The notes beneath the pieces are model-generated. The model ran no database searches. It was not told where the DNA came from and saw only the letters and a list, made by a program, of their open reading frames with translations. Shown in pieces: positions 50,571 through 58,919 of a DNA stretch of 64,000 nucleotides. The translations under genes were made by a program, and so were the position numbers. How positions within the stretch are numbered: the stretch's first letter is position 1; every line of letters starts with the position of its first letter. The DNA comes from an uncultured Pseudomonadota bacterium (GTDB taxonomy: Bacteria > Pseudomonadota > Gammaproteobacteria > Burkholderiales > Burkholderiaceae). Location: NCBI GenBank assembly GCA_946480245.1, contig CAMLIZ010000003.1, positions 1 to 64,000 on the forward strand, given 5' to 3'.

Positions 50571-51487
50571 GCCGGCGTGCCCTCCATGGTCTTCACGGCC
50601 TTGCCCACCCGCTTCAGCAGCTCCTCCGGTGGGGGCGTGGCCTCGCGTGCCTTCTCAGCTTCGAGGTAGGCGGAGGTCTTCTCCGCGGCGTCGCTGGCCA
50701 CCGTGGCGCGCTCGCCCTTCAGCCGCTGGCAGGCGGCCTTGAGGTAGGCGAACGGCTCGGCCGCCACCTCACGCACCGCGGCGCGCACCGCGTCGAGCAC
50801 GGTCTCCACGTCGTAGTCCTTGACCAGCTCGCCGATGTAAGCCCCGGCGCGCTCCCTGGTCGCCCCGCCCTTCTCCACGAGGAGACGGCGGCCTTCGCTC
50901 CAGACCTCTCGGCGGATGCGCTGCTCCAGGGTTTCTTCCTGGGGTGGGGGAGCCGGAGGCGGCGCGCCAGTCGCCGCTGCTCCGTTAGGAGCAGAAGTTA
51001 TAGGTGCTTGGTGCTTGGTGTCGAACTCACGGGCGGGTCGCTTGCGTGTCACGCGTGACGCAGTAGTGACTGCGGGTGGACTGTCTGGGGGCTCCGCCTT
51101 TCGTGCCCGGTTGTTCGCGGCGCGCTTCGCGTCCTTCGCGCGCTTCTCCAGCATGGCCAGCACGCGCTTCGTGATGGTCTCGTGGTACAGCCGCCCATCA
51201 CTGGCCAGAGCCCAGCCGCGGCGCAGCACCTCGCGGTGCTTGGCGAACGTGGCGGCCGGCATGTCGATCATCAGGGCGATCAGTTCGTCGTCGTCAGGCA
51301 GCGTGCCACAGGGCTGCTCCTGCCAAGCCTCGGCCCACAGCAGTAGCAGCGCACCACGCAGCGCGCCGGTGCGCGCCTTCTTCCAGGTGTCAGAGCGCTT
51401 GAAGGTCTCCATGTCCACCTCGAAGCGCCAGCCTCTGGCAAGCGTGTCCGGCGGATACGGCGGAGCCGGCAACCCTGCCTCGCTCAT
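50567..51487 (-). CDS. Replication-type protein (DUF1376-like N-terminus)
   Basis: 306 residues starting MSEAGLPAPPYPPDTLARGW. The N-terminal domain has WRFEVDMETFKRSDTWKKAR, LLLLWAEAWQEQPCGTLPDD and HREVLRRGWALASDGRLYHE, like the DUF1376 domain of phage replication initiators. A Pro/Ala linker (TGAPPPAPPPQEE) leads to a C-terminal helical domain (YIGELVKDYDVETVLDAVRA, then EPFAYLKAACQRLKGER) resembling helicase-loader/DnaT-like ends. It probably loads the host helicase. Confidence 0.65.
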   Translation of the reverse strand: MSEAGLPAPPYPPDTLARGWRFEVDMETFKRSDTWKKARTGALRGALLLLWAEAWQEQPCGTLPDDDELIALMIDMPAATFAKHREVLRRGWALASDGRLYHETITKRVLAMLEKRAKDAKRAANNRARKAEPPDSPPAVTTASRVTRKRPAREFDTKHQAPITSAPNGAAATGAPPPAPPPQEETLEQRIRREVWSEGRRLLVEKGGATRERAGAYIGELVKDYDVETVLDAVRAAVREVAAEPFAYLKAACQRLKGERATVASDAAEKTSAYLEAEKAREATPPPEELLKRVGKAVKTMEGTPA

Positions 51488-51702
51488 GCTCTGGCCGCTT
51501 CGAGAATCGGCGGCAGCGCTGGCAGCTGCACCGGGTGGATCGTGCGGCCCGTCAGGCTGCACTTGCGCTCCGGGCCCAACTCGAGGTGCTTCGCCGCGCG
51601 CAGTTCGTTGCAGCGGCCGCTGATGACGTTCACGCCAAGGCCAGTCAGGCGCGACAACTCCTGCAGGCTGTAGTCGCGCCCTCGCTTGACGTTGGTTTTC
51701 AT
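51484..51702 (-). CDS. Small HTH-type phage protein
   Basis: 72 residues starting MKTNVKRGRDYSLQELSRLT, then GLGVNVISGRCNELRAAKHL: a helix-turn-helix-like pattern of winged-helix type. It ends LPPILEAARA. It probably binds DNA. Overlaps both neighbours; no specific family recognised. Confidence 0.6.
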   Translation of the reverse strand: MKTNVKRGRDYSLQELSRLTGLGVNVISGRCNELRAAKHLELGPERKCSLTGRTIHPVQLPALPPILEAARA

Positions 51703-54314
51703 GCCGCCTCCAACGCGTCGAACAGGTCCGGCATTGCCATCTGGCGCGCCGCGGCCGCGCAGTAGGCGGCGCCGTCAGCGAAATAGGCCGGGTTCAACTC
51801 GATGCCGTAGCCGCGGCGCTTGGCCAGGATGGCCCGGTATGGCACGGTCATCAGCCCGCCGAAGGGGTCCAGCACCACCTCGCCGGGCATGCTGAACTGG
51901 TTGATCACGCGGTCGGCGATGTCGAACTGCATCGGGCACAGGTGCATTTCCTTGCCCTTGGCCGACTGCGCACCGTTGAGGGTCAGCATGCGCGTGATGT
52001 CGGTCCACACCTCATCGCTCCAGCTTTGCGGCTGCAGGAGCATGAAGGTGGTGGGCAGCCGGCCCACGGCCTCCAACTCTTCGCTGATGCACACGTGGTG
52101 CTCGAAGTCATAGAGCTCGCTCAGCGAGTACTCCTTGAACAGCTTGAAGATCGCGTCGTGCGGCAGCTCGAGAAGTTCTTCCGGCTTCAGCTGGCGCCGG
52201 CCCGAGGACCTGGCGAAGCCGTGAGCGTCCACCTGCCAGCGTGAGCGGGAGTACTGGTCCCGTCGCACCGGCTTCGCGAGGGGCTTGCCCTTGCGGTATG
52301 GCACGCGCTGGCCATCGTCATCGAGCACATCGGTCTGCTGCTTAACCACCGGCACGTCGGCGTAGCTCTTCTCGTTGCTCGTCGGCGGCTTGCGGAAAAG
52401 CAGCAGGTACTCCGGCATGCCCACGCCCATCTTGGTGGCGTCCTTGCACTGCTCGGTCCAGCCCAGGCGATAGGTCTGGTTGTTCTCCCGCACCACGTCG
52501 GTCACGATCGTCTTCATGCCCATGTACGCGAAGCCGTGGCGGGTGTAGTGCTCTATGCAGCGCGCGTGGAAGGGATAGACGGTCTGGAAGCCGAGTCCGG
52601 TCAGGCCACCCGGCACGATCCGGTCCTTCACGTGAATGGCGGCAATCCGGCCCGGCTGCAGCGCGCGAAGCAGCTGCGGCGTCAGGTAGTCCATCTGCCG
52701 AAAGAAGTGGTCGTTGGTGTCGGTGTGTCCGAAGTCTGCGTAGTTCGGCGAGTACTCGTACTGCGTGCTGAACGGGATGCTGGTCAGCACCAGACCCACG
52801 CTGTTCTCTGCCAGTCGGGCCGTCTCGCGCACGCAGTCCTCGTTGACGAGGGTGTAGCCGTCGCCGCGGATCTCGACACGCTCGACGCCGAGCTTGCGGG
52901 TGAGCGTGTGGGCCATAGCGGCCTTGTTGAGGCCGAATTCCTTGATGATGGCGGTCATCTTGTCCATCTGCTCTACGTGCTGCTGCCACTTCCGCTCGAG
53001 TTGGCGGCGCACCTCCCGCTCGGCCTCTGTGTAGATCAGGTCCACCCGTACCCGGCGCTCCTGGAGGAAGCGCTGCAGGCGGTGGATGGCCTGGATGAAG
53101 TCGTTGAACTTGAAGCCGATGCCCAGGAAGATCGCCCACGCGCAGTGCCGCTGCAGGTTGCAGCCGCTGCCCAGCATCACCGGCTTGGCGGCAAGCTCCT
53201 GCAGGCGGCCGTCGCTGAAGGCAGAGACGATCGCCTCGCGCTCCTCCAGGTCCTGGCTGCCGTAGACGCTGGCCACGCCCGGAATTTCGCGCTCGATCGC
53301 GCGCCGCTCGTCCTCGAGGTCGTGCCACAGTACGCGATGCTCGGCCGGCGCCTCGGCGCGCAGCTCCAGCAACTTGGCCAGGCGCGCCGGCAGGCTCTCG
53401 CGCTTCTCGCGTGCCGCGTCGACAACGCCGATCGCTGCCTGCTTGAACATCAGCTCTTGCCCGTCTCGGTTGGCTCCCGCCTGCGCGTGATCGGCGGCGA
53501 TTTCGTGCCACCGCACGTCGAGTTCGGGCAGCCGGTAGCCGTCGTCGCTGAACCCCAGGTCGCTGGGTCGCTGCACGAATAATCCCCAGCTCGCGCACCA
53601 CAGCCAGAATTCGCGCTCCTTGTGCGGGTGGATCGTCAGCTGATCGGCCTTTTCACTGTTGCGCTTGAAGAACCTCGTCTTGGCCTGGCCAACGTCCATG
53701 ATCCCCAGGAATGCGCTGTAGGCGAGCAGCTCGATGTACTCGTTCGGGCTTGGCGTGGCCGTGGCCACGAAGCGATACGGCACCGCGCCTCCGCGCACGC
53801 GCTGGTTCATGTGGTCGCGCCGGTCGTCGCCGGCGAACAGCGCCATGAACTCACGGAAAGTCTTCGTGCCGCCGAAGCCGCGCAGGCATGCTGCCTCGTC
53901 GAGGCTGGCGACTGAGAACAGGCGCGGGTCCAGCTTGCCGTCGCGCACGGTCTCGTAGTTCGTCAGGTAGATGCCCTCGGGATCGTCCGCCTCCTCGATG
54001 GATCGGATGAACCTCACCGTGATGCCGAGCATGGCGGCGTCGCGCATGAACTCCAGGCGCACGCCGAGCGGGATCACGATCAGGCCCATTCCACCGGCGC
54101 GGGCCCGGGTGAGGCGCACGGCCTCGAGTTGGATGACGCTCTTGCCGAGCCCGAAGGCCGCGAAGCAGGCGCGCCGGCCGCCAGCCACCATCCAAACGAC
54201 GATCGCTACCTGGTGGGGCTTCAGCCTTGGATTCACCTCCGCAGGGTCGATGTCGAAGCCCGAGGCCTCGGCCAGTTGCACCTTGGCTCGGAGGAAGGTT
54301 TCGTAGTCGCTCAT
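51699..54314 (-). CDS. SNF2-type helicase fused to DNA (N4/N6) methyltransferase
   Basis: 871 residues starting MSDYETFLRAKVQLAEASGF. Residues ~45-450 are a helicase/ATPase: P-loop FAAFGLGKS (51-59), DEAA near 139, TATPS near 184 and AIHRLQRFLQ (motif VI). From ~490 it is a beta-type methyltransferase: LVLTSIPFSTQYEY (catalytic SIPF, ~512), later LDPFGG (~816) and GYGIELNPAYF. A helicase fused to a modification enzyme could translocate while methylating or be part of an anti-restriction function. No restriction nuclease domain is seen. Its ATG faces the opposite-strand gene at 54374. Confidence 0.8.
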   Translation of the reverse strand: MSDYETFLRAKVQLAEASGFDIDPAEVNPRLKPHQVAIVVWMVAGGRRACFAAFGLGKSVIQLEAVRLTRARAGGMGLIVIPLGVRLEFMRDAAMLGITVRFIRSIEEADDPEGIYLTNYETVRDGKLDPRLFSVASLDEAACLRGFGGTKTFREFMALFAGDDRRDHMNQRVRGGAVPYRFVATATPSPNEYIELLAYSAFLGIMDVGQAKTRFFKRNSEKADQLTIHPHKEREFWLWCASWGLFVQRPSDLGFSDDGYRLPELDVRWHEIAADHAQAGANRDGQELMFKQAAIGVVDAAREKRESLPARLAKLLELRAEAPAEHRVLWHDLEDERRAIEREIPGVASVYGSQDLEEREAIVSAFSDGRLQELAAKPVMLGSGCNLQRHCAWAIFLGIGFKFNDFIQAIHRLQRFLQERRVRVDLIYTEAEREVRRQLERKWQQHVEQMDKMTAIIKEFGLNKAAMAHTLTRKLGVERVEIRGDGYTLVNEDCVRETARLAENSVGLVLTSIPFSTQYEYSPNYADFGHTDTNDHFFRQMDYLTPQLLRALQPGRIAAIHVKDRIVPGGLTGLGFQTVYPFHARCIEHYTRHGFAYMGMKTIVTDVVRENNQTYRLGWTEQCKDATKMGVGMPEYLLLFRKPPTSNEKSYADVPVVKQQTDVLDDDGQRVPYRKGKPLAKPVRRDQYSRSRWQVDAHGFARSSGRRQLKPEELLELPHDAIFKLFKEYSLSELYDFEHHVCISEELEAVGRLPTTFMLLQPQSWSDEVWTDITRMLTLNGAQSAKGKEMHLCPMQFDIADRVINQFSMPGEVVLDPFGGLMTVPYRAILAKRRGYGIELNPAYFADGAAYCAAAARQMAMPDLFDALEAA

Positions 54315-54373
54315 GCGCGTGCCATCCCGCGCCTTTGGTCGATACTTCCCGCTCTCAACCAAGGACCTGGAAC

Positions 54374-54577
54374 ATGAGCGAAGAAGGAATCTCCGGCACG
54401 ATGGAAGCCAAGAACCAGCGCGCCGCAGCGCTGGCCCGCGTGCAAATGAGGCAGGCCGCTGAAATTCTTCAGGACGAGGGAATGTCGATGGCCGCCGATG
54501 TCGTCGTGCGGTTGGCTCAGGTGATCGCCACCAACTTTCACGCCGAGGTGGCGCGCACGCGCCCGCGTGGCGAATAG
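54374..54577 (+). CDS. Opposite-strand small phage protein
   Basis: 67 residues starting MSEEGISGTMEAKNQRAAAL, then QMRQAAEILQDEGMSMAADV, with AAGGA upstream. It is the only rightward gene between 6 and 57 kb and lies in the gap between two methyltransferase genes, divergent from one and convergent with the other. A helical protein. It may have its own promoter in 54315-54373, which I could not define. No family recognised. Confidence 0.55.
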   Translation: MSEEGISGTMEAKNQRAAALARVQMRQAAEILQDEGMSMAADVVVRLAQVIATNFHAEVARTRPRGE

Positions 54578-54582
54578 GACGT

Positions 54583-56370
54583 TCAAGCCGCCCTCCTCAG
54601 CGCCTGGCGCTCGCAGTAGTTCGCGGCCACGATCAGCCGCATTGGCAGAGGAGACACCGAGTTGCCGCACATGCGCACCTGCGCGGTCTTCGTCAGCTGC
54701 TTGCCGCTAGAGGTGCGGTCGATGATGTAACTGGCCGGGAAGTCCTGCGCGTTGTAGAGCTCGCGCGGCACCAGCATGCGCAGGCAGATGTCCACGATCA
54801 CCCACGGCTCCCCCTTGAGCCACACGGTCACCAGCGCGAGCCTGTCGTGCGTCGTGACGGTTGTGGTTGGGTCGCGCAGGTCGGCCCACTGGCCGCCGGT
54901 GCCGTGGTATCGCATCAGGAAGGCCGCGCGGCGCAATGCGCCCTCTTCCTGCTCCTTGCTCAGGTGGTATTCCACGAGCGCGTGGTGTTCGCCGCCGGCC
55001 GTCACCGTGGGCGCCGGCTCGCGAACGTCGCTGCCCTTGCTGTGCCGACGCATGGCAGTGAGGTGGGCCGCGATCAGCTGTTGCTGGCTGCCGGTGGTGG
55101 TGACCGTGGACACGGGATCGCGTAGGTCGCGCGCTGGGGTGTCGTTGAAGCCGCCGTTGGCCTGGACCATGAAGGCGGTCGTGAGGCCGTGCTTCAGGCC
55201 TCCCGCGACGACGGTGCCAAGCGGCTGCTCCAGATCGAGGACACGCGGCGCCTGCCCTTCGCGCTCGCCGTCGCCCATCTGCACCAGCGTGGCGGCCGCC
55301 AGCGCGGTCTCGCCTCCCTTAGCGGTCGTGATCGTGCGCAGCGGATCACGTGGATCGAAGGCGACGTCGCGGGTGTGCGTGACCGGCACCAGCGAGGGGG
55401 CAAGCAACATCAGCTCGCCGCGGTTGGCCGCCGTCACGGTCGGCATCGGATCGCTCAGTGGCCGCGTGCGGTTGCTGGCGTCGGTGTGCGTCGCCGGCAC
55501 GATGAACGGCTCGGGCGCCTCGAGGACGAACTTGCGCATGCCGTGGGCGATGCGGCGCATCGTGGCGTCCGCCAGCGGCTTCTCGCGCCCGAAGATGCTG
55601 CGGCCGGGGATGCTCCAATCGATGCAGTCGGCCGCGGGCTTCCAGCGCTTCTGCCCCGCCTTTGGCTTTTTCGCGTGCGTCTGCTCCGGCCAGACGATCG
55701 GCTCGTCGTCGAATCTGACGATGACGTACAGCCGCTCGCGGGTGCTGTGGGCACCAAGGTCTGCATTGACAATGACGCGCCACTGGATCGCGGTGGCGCC
55801 CATCGCGCGCAGGCCGTCGATGAAGTGCTTCCAGTTCCGGCCCGTGCGCTTTGGGTCCGGCACCAGCCATTGCTCCTGCACCGGCACGCGCTCGCCCTTG
55901 GCGGCCACGGTGCCATCTACGCGCACCACGCGGCCGGTGGCCTTGTCGCGCTTCGCAATCAGCGGAGACCACAGCATCATCTGCTTGACGTTCTCCAGCG
56001 TCACCAGCTTGGGCTTCGTCTTGCCCACCCATTTGTGCACCGCCCAGGCCAGCGCGCGGATCTTGCGGCTGCGCGGCTGGCCGCCCAGGGCCTGGCTGTG
56101 GTGGGTGCAGTCGGGGCTGGCGTGCAGGTAGACGACAGGTCGGCCGCCGGTGGCCTCCAGCGGGCCCACCTCGAAGACATCGCACAGAAAGTGCTTTGTC
56201 TGCGGATGGTTCATCTCGTGCATGCCGATCGCATCGGGGTCGTGGTCCACCGAGATGTCCACGTGGCGACCGATCGCCTGCTCGATGCCGGTGCTGGCAC
56301 CGCCGCCGCCGGCGAAGAGGTCAACAACGAGTTCGTGCGCGAGCGGGAGGAAGAACTGCGGTGTGATCAC
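54583..56370 (-). CDS. C5 cytosine-specific DNA methyltransferase
   Basis: 595 residues from a GTG at 56370. Motif I is VVDLFAGGGGASTG (~15-28). The catalytic motif is YLHASPDCTHHSQALGG (Cys88; a variant of PPCQ with PDC). Motif VI is ENV (126-128) and motif VIII has QWRVIVNADLGAHSTRERLY. The C-terminal RMCGNSVSPLPMRL is motif X. Between VIII and X there are six copies of a D-P-x-x-T-V/I-T repeat (e.g. DPMPTVTAANRGELML) forming a long target-recognition region. It probably protects phage DNA from host restriction. Confidence 0.88.
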   Translation of the reverse strand: MITPQFFLPLAHELVVDLFAGGGGASTGIEQAIGRHVDISVDHDPDAIGMHEMNHPQTKHFLCDVFEVGPLEATGGRPVVYLHASPDCTHHSQALGGQPRSRKIRALAWAVHKWVGKTKPKLVTLENVKQMMLWSPLIAKRDKATGRVVRVDGTVAAKGERVPVQEQWLVPDPKRTGRNWKHFIDGLRAMGATAIQWRVIVNADLGAHSTRERLYVIVRFDDEPIVWPEQTHAKKPKAGQKRWKPAADCIDWSIPGRSIFGREKPLADATMRRIAHGMRKFVLEAPEPFIVPATHTDASNRTRPLSDPMPTVTAANRGELMLLAPSLVPVTHTRDVAFDPRDPLRTITTAKGGETALAAATLVQMGDGEREGQAPRVLDLEQPLGTVVAGGLKHGLTTAFMVQANGGFNDTPARDLRDPVSTVTTTGSQQQLIAAHLTAMRRHSKGSDVREPAPTVTAGGEHHALVEYHLSKEQEEGALRRAAFLMRYHGTGGQWADLRDPTTTVTTHDRLALVTVWLKGEPWVIVDICLRMLVPRELYNAQDFPASYIIDRTSSGKQLTKTAQVRMCGNSVSPLPMRLIVAANYCERQALRRAA

Positions 56371-56636
56371 GCCGTGCCCCCCGTTTGGTGCACCAGCCGA
56401 TCCACCACGTCGCGGTTACCGAGTTCGATGTTCGACTCCACCACCTCCATCGCCATCCGCGGAGTGACGGTGCGTTGGTCCTGAAGGGCGATGACCTGGC
56501 CGACGAGGTGCGCCAGCAGCGCCAGCAACTCCATCGCATCGAGGGACTTCCCATGCTCTGCTACCGCCGCTTCGAGCGCCTTTCGGAACGCGAGGTGATC
56601 CGCCCTCGGCTTGATCGACTTCATGGGGATGTTCAC
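56367..56636 (-). CDS. Small phage protein, hypothetical
   Basis: 89 residues from a GTG overlapping the upstream TGA: MNIPMKSIKPRADHLAFRKA. An ATG four codons later is the alternative. A helical protein (LDAMELLALLAHLVGQVIAL), ending DRLVHQTGGTA. It overlaps the methyltransferase start (GTGA). No family recognised. Confidence 0.55.
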   Translation of the reverse strand: MNIPMKSIKPRADHLAFRKALEAAVAEHGKSLDAMELLALLAHLVGQVIALQDQRTVTPRMAMEVVESNIELGNRDVVDRLVHQTGGTA

Positions 56637-56950
56637 GTTGCTGTCTCCTGAAACTCGTTCTTCTCGACCACATCGGTCAGGGTCGGCACTTGGCGCTTCA
56701 GCCAGTCGGGAATGCAGCGGCGCTCGGCCGCCATCTGGCGGCGATAGGTGCTGTGGCAGTCGGCGCAGAAGTCCCACGCCTCGTTCATGCGCACGGGCTG
56801 CCCGGGCGCAAACAGCAGCGGGCCGGGGTGGCGCGCTTCGCGCTGTTCCTCGGCGGCGCTCACGCAGAATTCCAGCCACGTGAGGCGGCTGCCAAAGCAC
56901 GGCGGTGCCGGCGGGTTCAGTTGCTCGACGATGCGGCGCCGCTTGCTCAC
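56633..56950 (-). CDS. Small phage protein with CxxC motif
   Basis: 105 residues from a GTG overlapping the upstream TGA. It starts MSKRRRIVEQLNPPAPPCFG and contains WDFCADCHSTYRRQMAAERR, a C-x2-C-H metal-binding-like segment. A Cys also lies in WLEFCVSAA. Function unknown; it belongs to the leftward early group behind the Cro-type gene. Confidence 0.6.
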   Translation of the reverse strand: MSKRRRIVEQLNPPAPPCFGSRLTWLEFCVSAAEEQREARHPGPLLFAPGQPVRMNEAWDFCADCHSTYRRQMAAERRCIPDWLKRQVPTLTDVVEKNEFQETAT

Positions 56951-57312
56951 AGAGGGCTCCGCGCCTGCCCCGTTTCGGACAGGTTCTTGGCCAGTGCGTC
57001 CACCCTCCGCTGGTGGAGACTGAGCACATGCTCACGCCCATACAGAGCCAGACGGATGATTTCGCGCACACAGTCCGAGGTGGACGTGAAGCCGTTGTCT
57101 CGCGCGAACCGGCGCAAGTCGTCATCCATGCTGTCGCTGATCAGCGCCTTCACGGTGACGGTGTTCTTTTCCAAGGCTGGTGCCGACGTGGGCCGACTGA
57201 ACGCGACCGAAGTGAGGTTCTCCGTGGCTGACCGCTCCCCCGCTGCTCCGCTGCCCGCCGAAACCTGGGCGTCCTTGGCCTTGCGTGAAATGCTTGATCG
57301 CGTGGTTGCCAT
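56947..57312 (-). CDS. Ribbon-helix-helix-type regulator
   Basis: 121 residues from the ATG at 57312; a TTG at 57369 overlapping the Cro-type stop (TTGA) is an alternative. The C-terminal half (TVTVKALISDSMDDDLRRFA, then GFTSTSDCVREIIRLALYGR) matches the ribbon-helix-helix fold, a DNA-binding dimer common in early phage regulators. It follows the Cro-type gene in the leftward early unit and may act as a second repressor or copy regulator. Confidence 0.65.
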   Translation of the reverse strand: MATTRSSISRKAKDAQVSAGSGAAGERSATENLTSVAFSRPTSAPALEKNTVTVKALISDSMDDDLRRFARDNGFTSTSDCVREIIRLALYGREHVLSLHQRRVDALAKNLSETGQARSPL

Positions 57313-57365
57313 GACGGTCAGTGAGTACGAGTTCCTGGCTGCCGAGGTACTGCACGAGGCGCGTT

Positions 57366-57776
57366 TCAACGCTCCCGGCGGTCCTCGGTGCGGCGGGTGT
57401 CGTTGATGCGACGGTCGTGGCCAGAGCGGCGGTCGCGGCCGGATCTGTGCTCCGCGCCGGCGGCGTGCTCGTTGTCGGCACGCGGTTCGGCAGTCGACAG
57501 TGCGGCGCGGCGCCGCTCATCCATGCGCCGTTGCTTTGCGGTGCGCTTGATAGCCGGCGCGCCCCTTGCGTTGATCAGTTCGGGCCAGATGTCGAACCAG
57601 TCCTTCGGCCGGAGGTCCCAGCGACGCAATTCGAAGTTGGTCGCCTCCTCCACTCGCACGGCCTCGCTCGCGCTCAACGTCCCGCGGCCTGTGAGGCACT
57701 GGTACAGGAACTGCTCGTTGATGCCGGCCAGTTCGGCAAGGCGCTTGCGTTCTGTCGGGCTGGGTAGCTTGTCCAT
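57366..57776 (-). CDS. YdaS/Cro-type transcriptional regulator
   Basis: 136 residues starting MDKLPSPTERKRLAELAGIN, then QFLYQCLTGRGTLSASEAVR and WDLRPKDWFDIWPELI. This is the YdaS-type HTH family, the Cro equivalent in many prophages. The C-terminal half is Arg-rich (RRAALSTAEPRAD and GRDRRSGHDRRINDTRRTED) and disordered. The leftward promoter ends only seven bases before the ATG, so the mRNA would be leaderless or nearly so. Confidence 0.75.
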   Translation of the reverse strand: MDKLPSPTERKRLAELAGINEQFLYQCLTGRGTLSASEAVRVEEATNFELRRWDLRPKDWFDIWPELINARGAPAIKRTAKQRRMDERRRAALSTAEPRADNEHAAGAEHRSGRDRRSGHDRRINDTRRTEDRRER

Positions 57777-57783
57777 GCCCGCT

Positions 57784-57822
57784 ACTGTAGCGATTCGCTA
57801 GATCGTGTCAAGCGTTCCGCTA
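57784..57822 (-). promoter_or_regulatory. Leftward early promoter with two operators (OL-type)
   Basis: Minus strand: -35 TTGACA (57811-57806), 16-base spacer, -10 TACAGT (57789-57784). Operator TAGCGATTCGCTA (57788-57800), a perfect 13-base palindrome, covers the -10 side. AAGCGTTCCGCTA (57810-57822), an imperfect copy, overlaps the -35. It drives the Cro-type gene at 57776. The same layout recurs at 60544-60584. Confidence 0.75.
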
Positions 57823-57841
57823 CACGCGCTAGAGACCGTTT

Positions 57842-57856
57842 CTAGCAATATGCTAG
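57842..57856. promoter_or_regulatory. Third operator-like palindrome beside the repressor start
   Basis: CTAGCAATATGCTAG is a perfect 15-base palindrome sharing the TAGC...GCTA ends of the OL operators. It lies 9 bases before the ATG at 57865 and covers another in-frame ATG at 57850. It could be the autoregulatory operator of the repressor gene. Confidence 0.6.
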
Positions 57857-57864
57857 AAATTGGC

Positions 57865-58638
57865 ATGGAGACACGCGCCGAAAGACGGCTGCGCAAACTG
57901 CGCACGCTCGCTAGCGATACGCCGGGGGGGATCAGGGCTTTGGCCGATGTCGCCGGGCTCAACTGGCAAACGCTCGATCAGATCCTGAAGGGGGTGCAAC
58001 TCCCCTCAGGAAACCCGCGCTCGCTTGGCGACCGCGCGGCCCGGTCGATCGAGGATGCAATGCGGCTCGGCAGAGGGTGGTTTGACGCCGGCGACGAGCA
58101 GAGTGAACTAGGTCACTCTAAGGGCTTTCCACCACACATATCTGAAGGACCTGTCGTTTACCCTGCCGGCCGGGGAGAAACCACAATACCGGCCCTGCAG
58201 CCACGGGCAGACGACATCCAGGTTCCGCTGACCAACGCGGCGGCCTCGATGGGCCGTGGCCTGTACGCGCCGGAGCACGACGAAGTTGTGTCCAGCATGA
58301 CCGTAAGCCGCTCTTGGCTGTCCAGAAACGCCACCTATTCCTCAGTCGAAAACCTCGCGCTGCTGACCGGCTACGGCGACTCGATGACCGGCACCTTCGA
58401 GCACGGCGACCTGCTGCTGGTCGACCGCGGCATTCGCGAGGTGAAGCTCGATGCCGTGTACGTGCTTGCGCTGAACGACGAGCTCTACATCAAACGCCTG
58501 CAGCGCCGCCCGTCCGGTGAGATCCGCATGATTTCGGACAACCCGAAGTACGAGCCTTACACGATCACCGAGGCGGAGCGCGAGAAGTTCGAGGTGCTCG
58601 GGCGGGTGGTGATGATCTGGAATGCGAAGCGGCTATGA
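57865..58638 (+). CDS. CI-like repressor (HTH plus S24 LexA-fold domain)
   Basis: 257 residues starting METRAERRLRKLRTLASDTP. The N-terminal ~70 residues are helical DNA-binding (IRALADVAGLNWQTLDQILK). The C-terminal domain has LLTGYGDSMTGTFEHGDLLL (Ser173) and VYVLALNDELYIKRLQRR (Lys210), the LexA/S24 catalytic pair with the usual 37-residue spacing. No Ala-Gly or Cys-Gly lies at the expected cleavage position (about 34-38 residues before Ser173). In-frame ATGs at 57850 and 57805 are alternatives. It heads the rightward lysogenic operon. Confidence 0.85.
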   Translation: METRAERRLRKLRTLASDTPGGIRALADVAGLNWQTLDQILKGVQLPSGNPRSLGDRAARSIEDAMRLGRGWFDAGDEQSELGHSKGFPPHISEGPVVYPAGRGETTIPALQPRADDIQVPLTNAAASMGRGLYAPEHDEVVSSMTVSRSWLSRNATYSSVENLALLTGYGDSMTGTFEHGDLLLVDRGIREVKLDAVYVLALNDELYIKRLQRRPSGEIRMISDNPKYEPYTITEAEREKFEVLGRVVMIWNAKRL

Positions 58639-58919
58639 ACGACGAGGTGTTCTTCGAGCGCGCTGCCACCGAGCTGAAGAACGGCACCGCGGTGCCAGGC
58701 CTGATGGCCAAGACCTTTGCGCGCACCAACGGGGACGAGACGAAAGCGGCCGCGCTCTACGTCCGTTGGCGCGCGCAGCAACTGCGCAACGAGTACCTGG
58801 GCCAGCTCGCCAAGGTGCGAGCCGCGCAGCCAGCAAAGCCGATGCACCCCGCGGCGCTGATCGCGTTGGGCATCATCGCCTTCTTCGTGCTGGCTGTGCT
58901 GGCCACCCACTGGAAGTGA
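58635..58919 (+). CDS. Small membrane protein in lysogenic operon
   Basis: 94 residues starting MNDEVFFERAATELKNGTAV. A soluble helical N-terminus (GDETKAAALYVRWRAQQLRN) is followed by one C-terminal transmembrane helix (ALIALGIIAFFVLAVLATHW). It overlaps the repressor stop (ATGA), so it is likely made in lysogens. Similar tail-anchored small proteins occur in other prophages, where they may affect superinfection. Function unproven. Confidence 0.65.
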   Translation: MNDEVFFERAATELKNGTAVPGLMAKTFARTNGDETKAAALYVRWRAQQLRNEYLGQLAKVRAAQPAKPMHPAALIALGIIAFFVLAVLATHWK

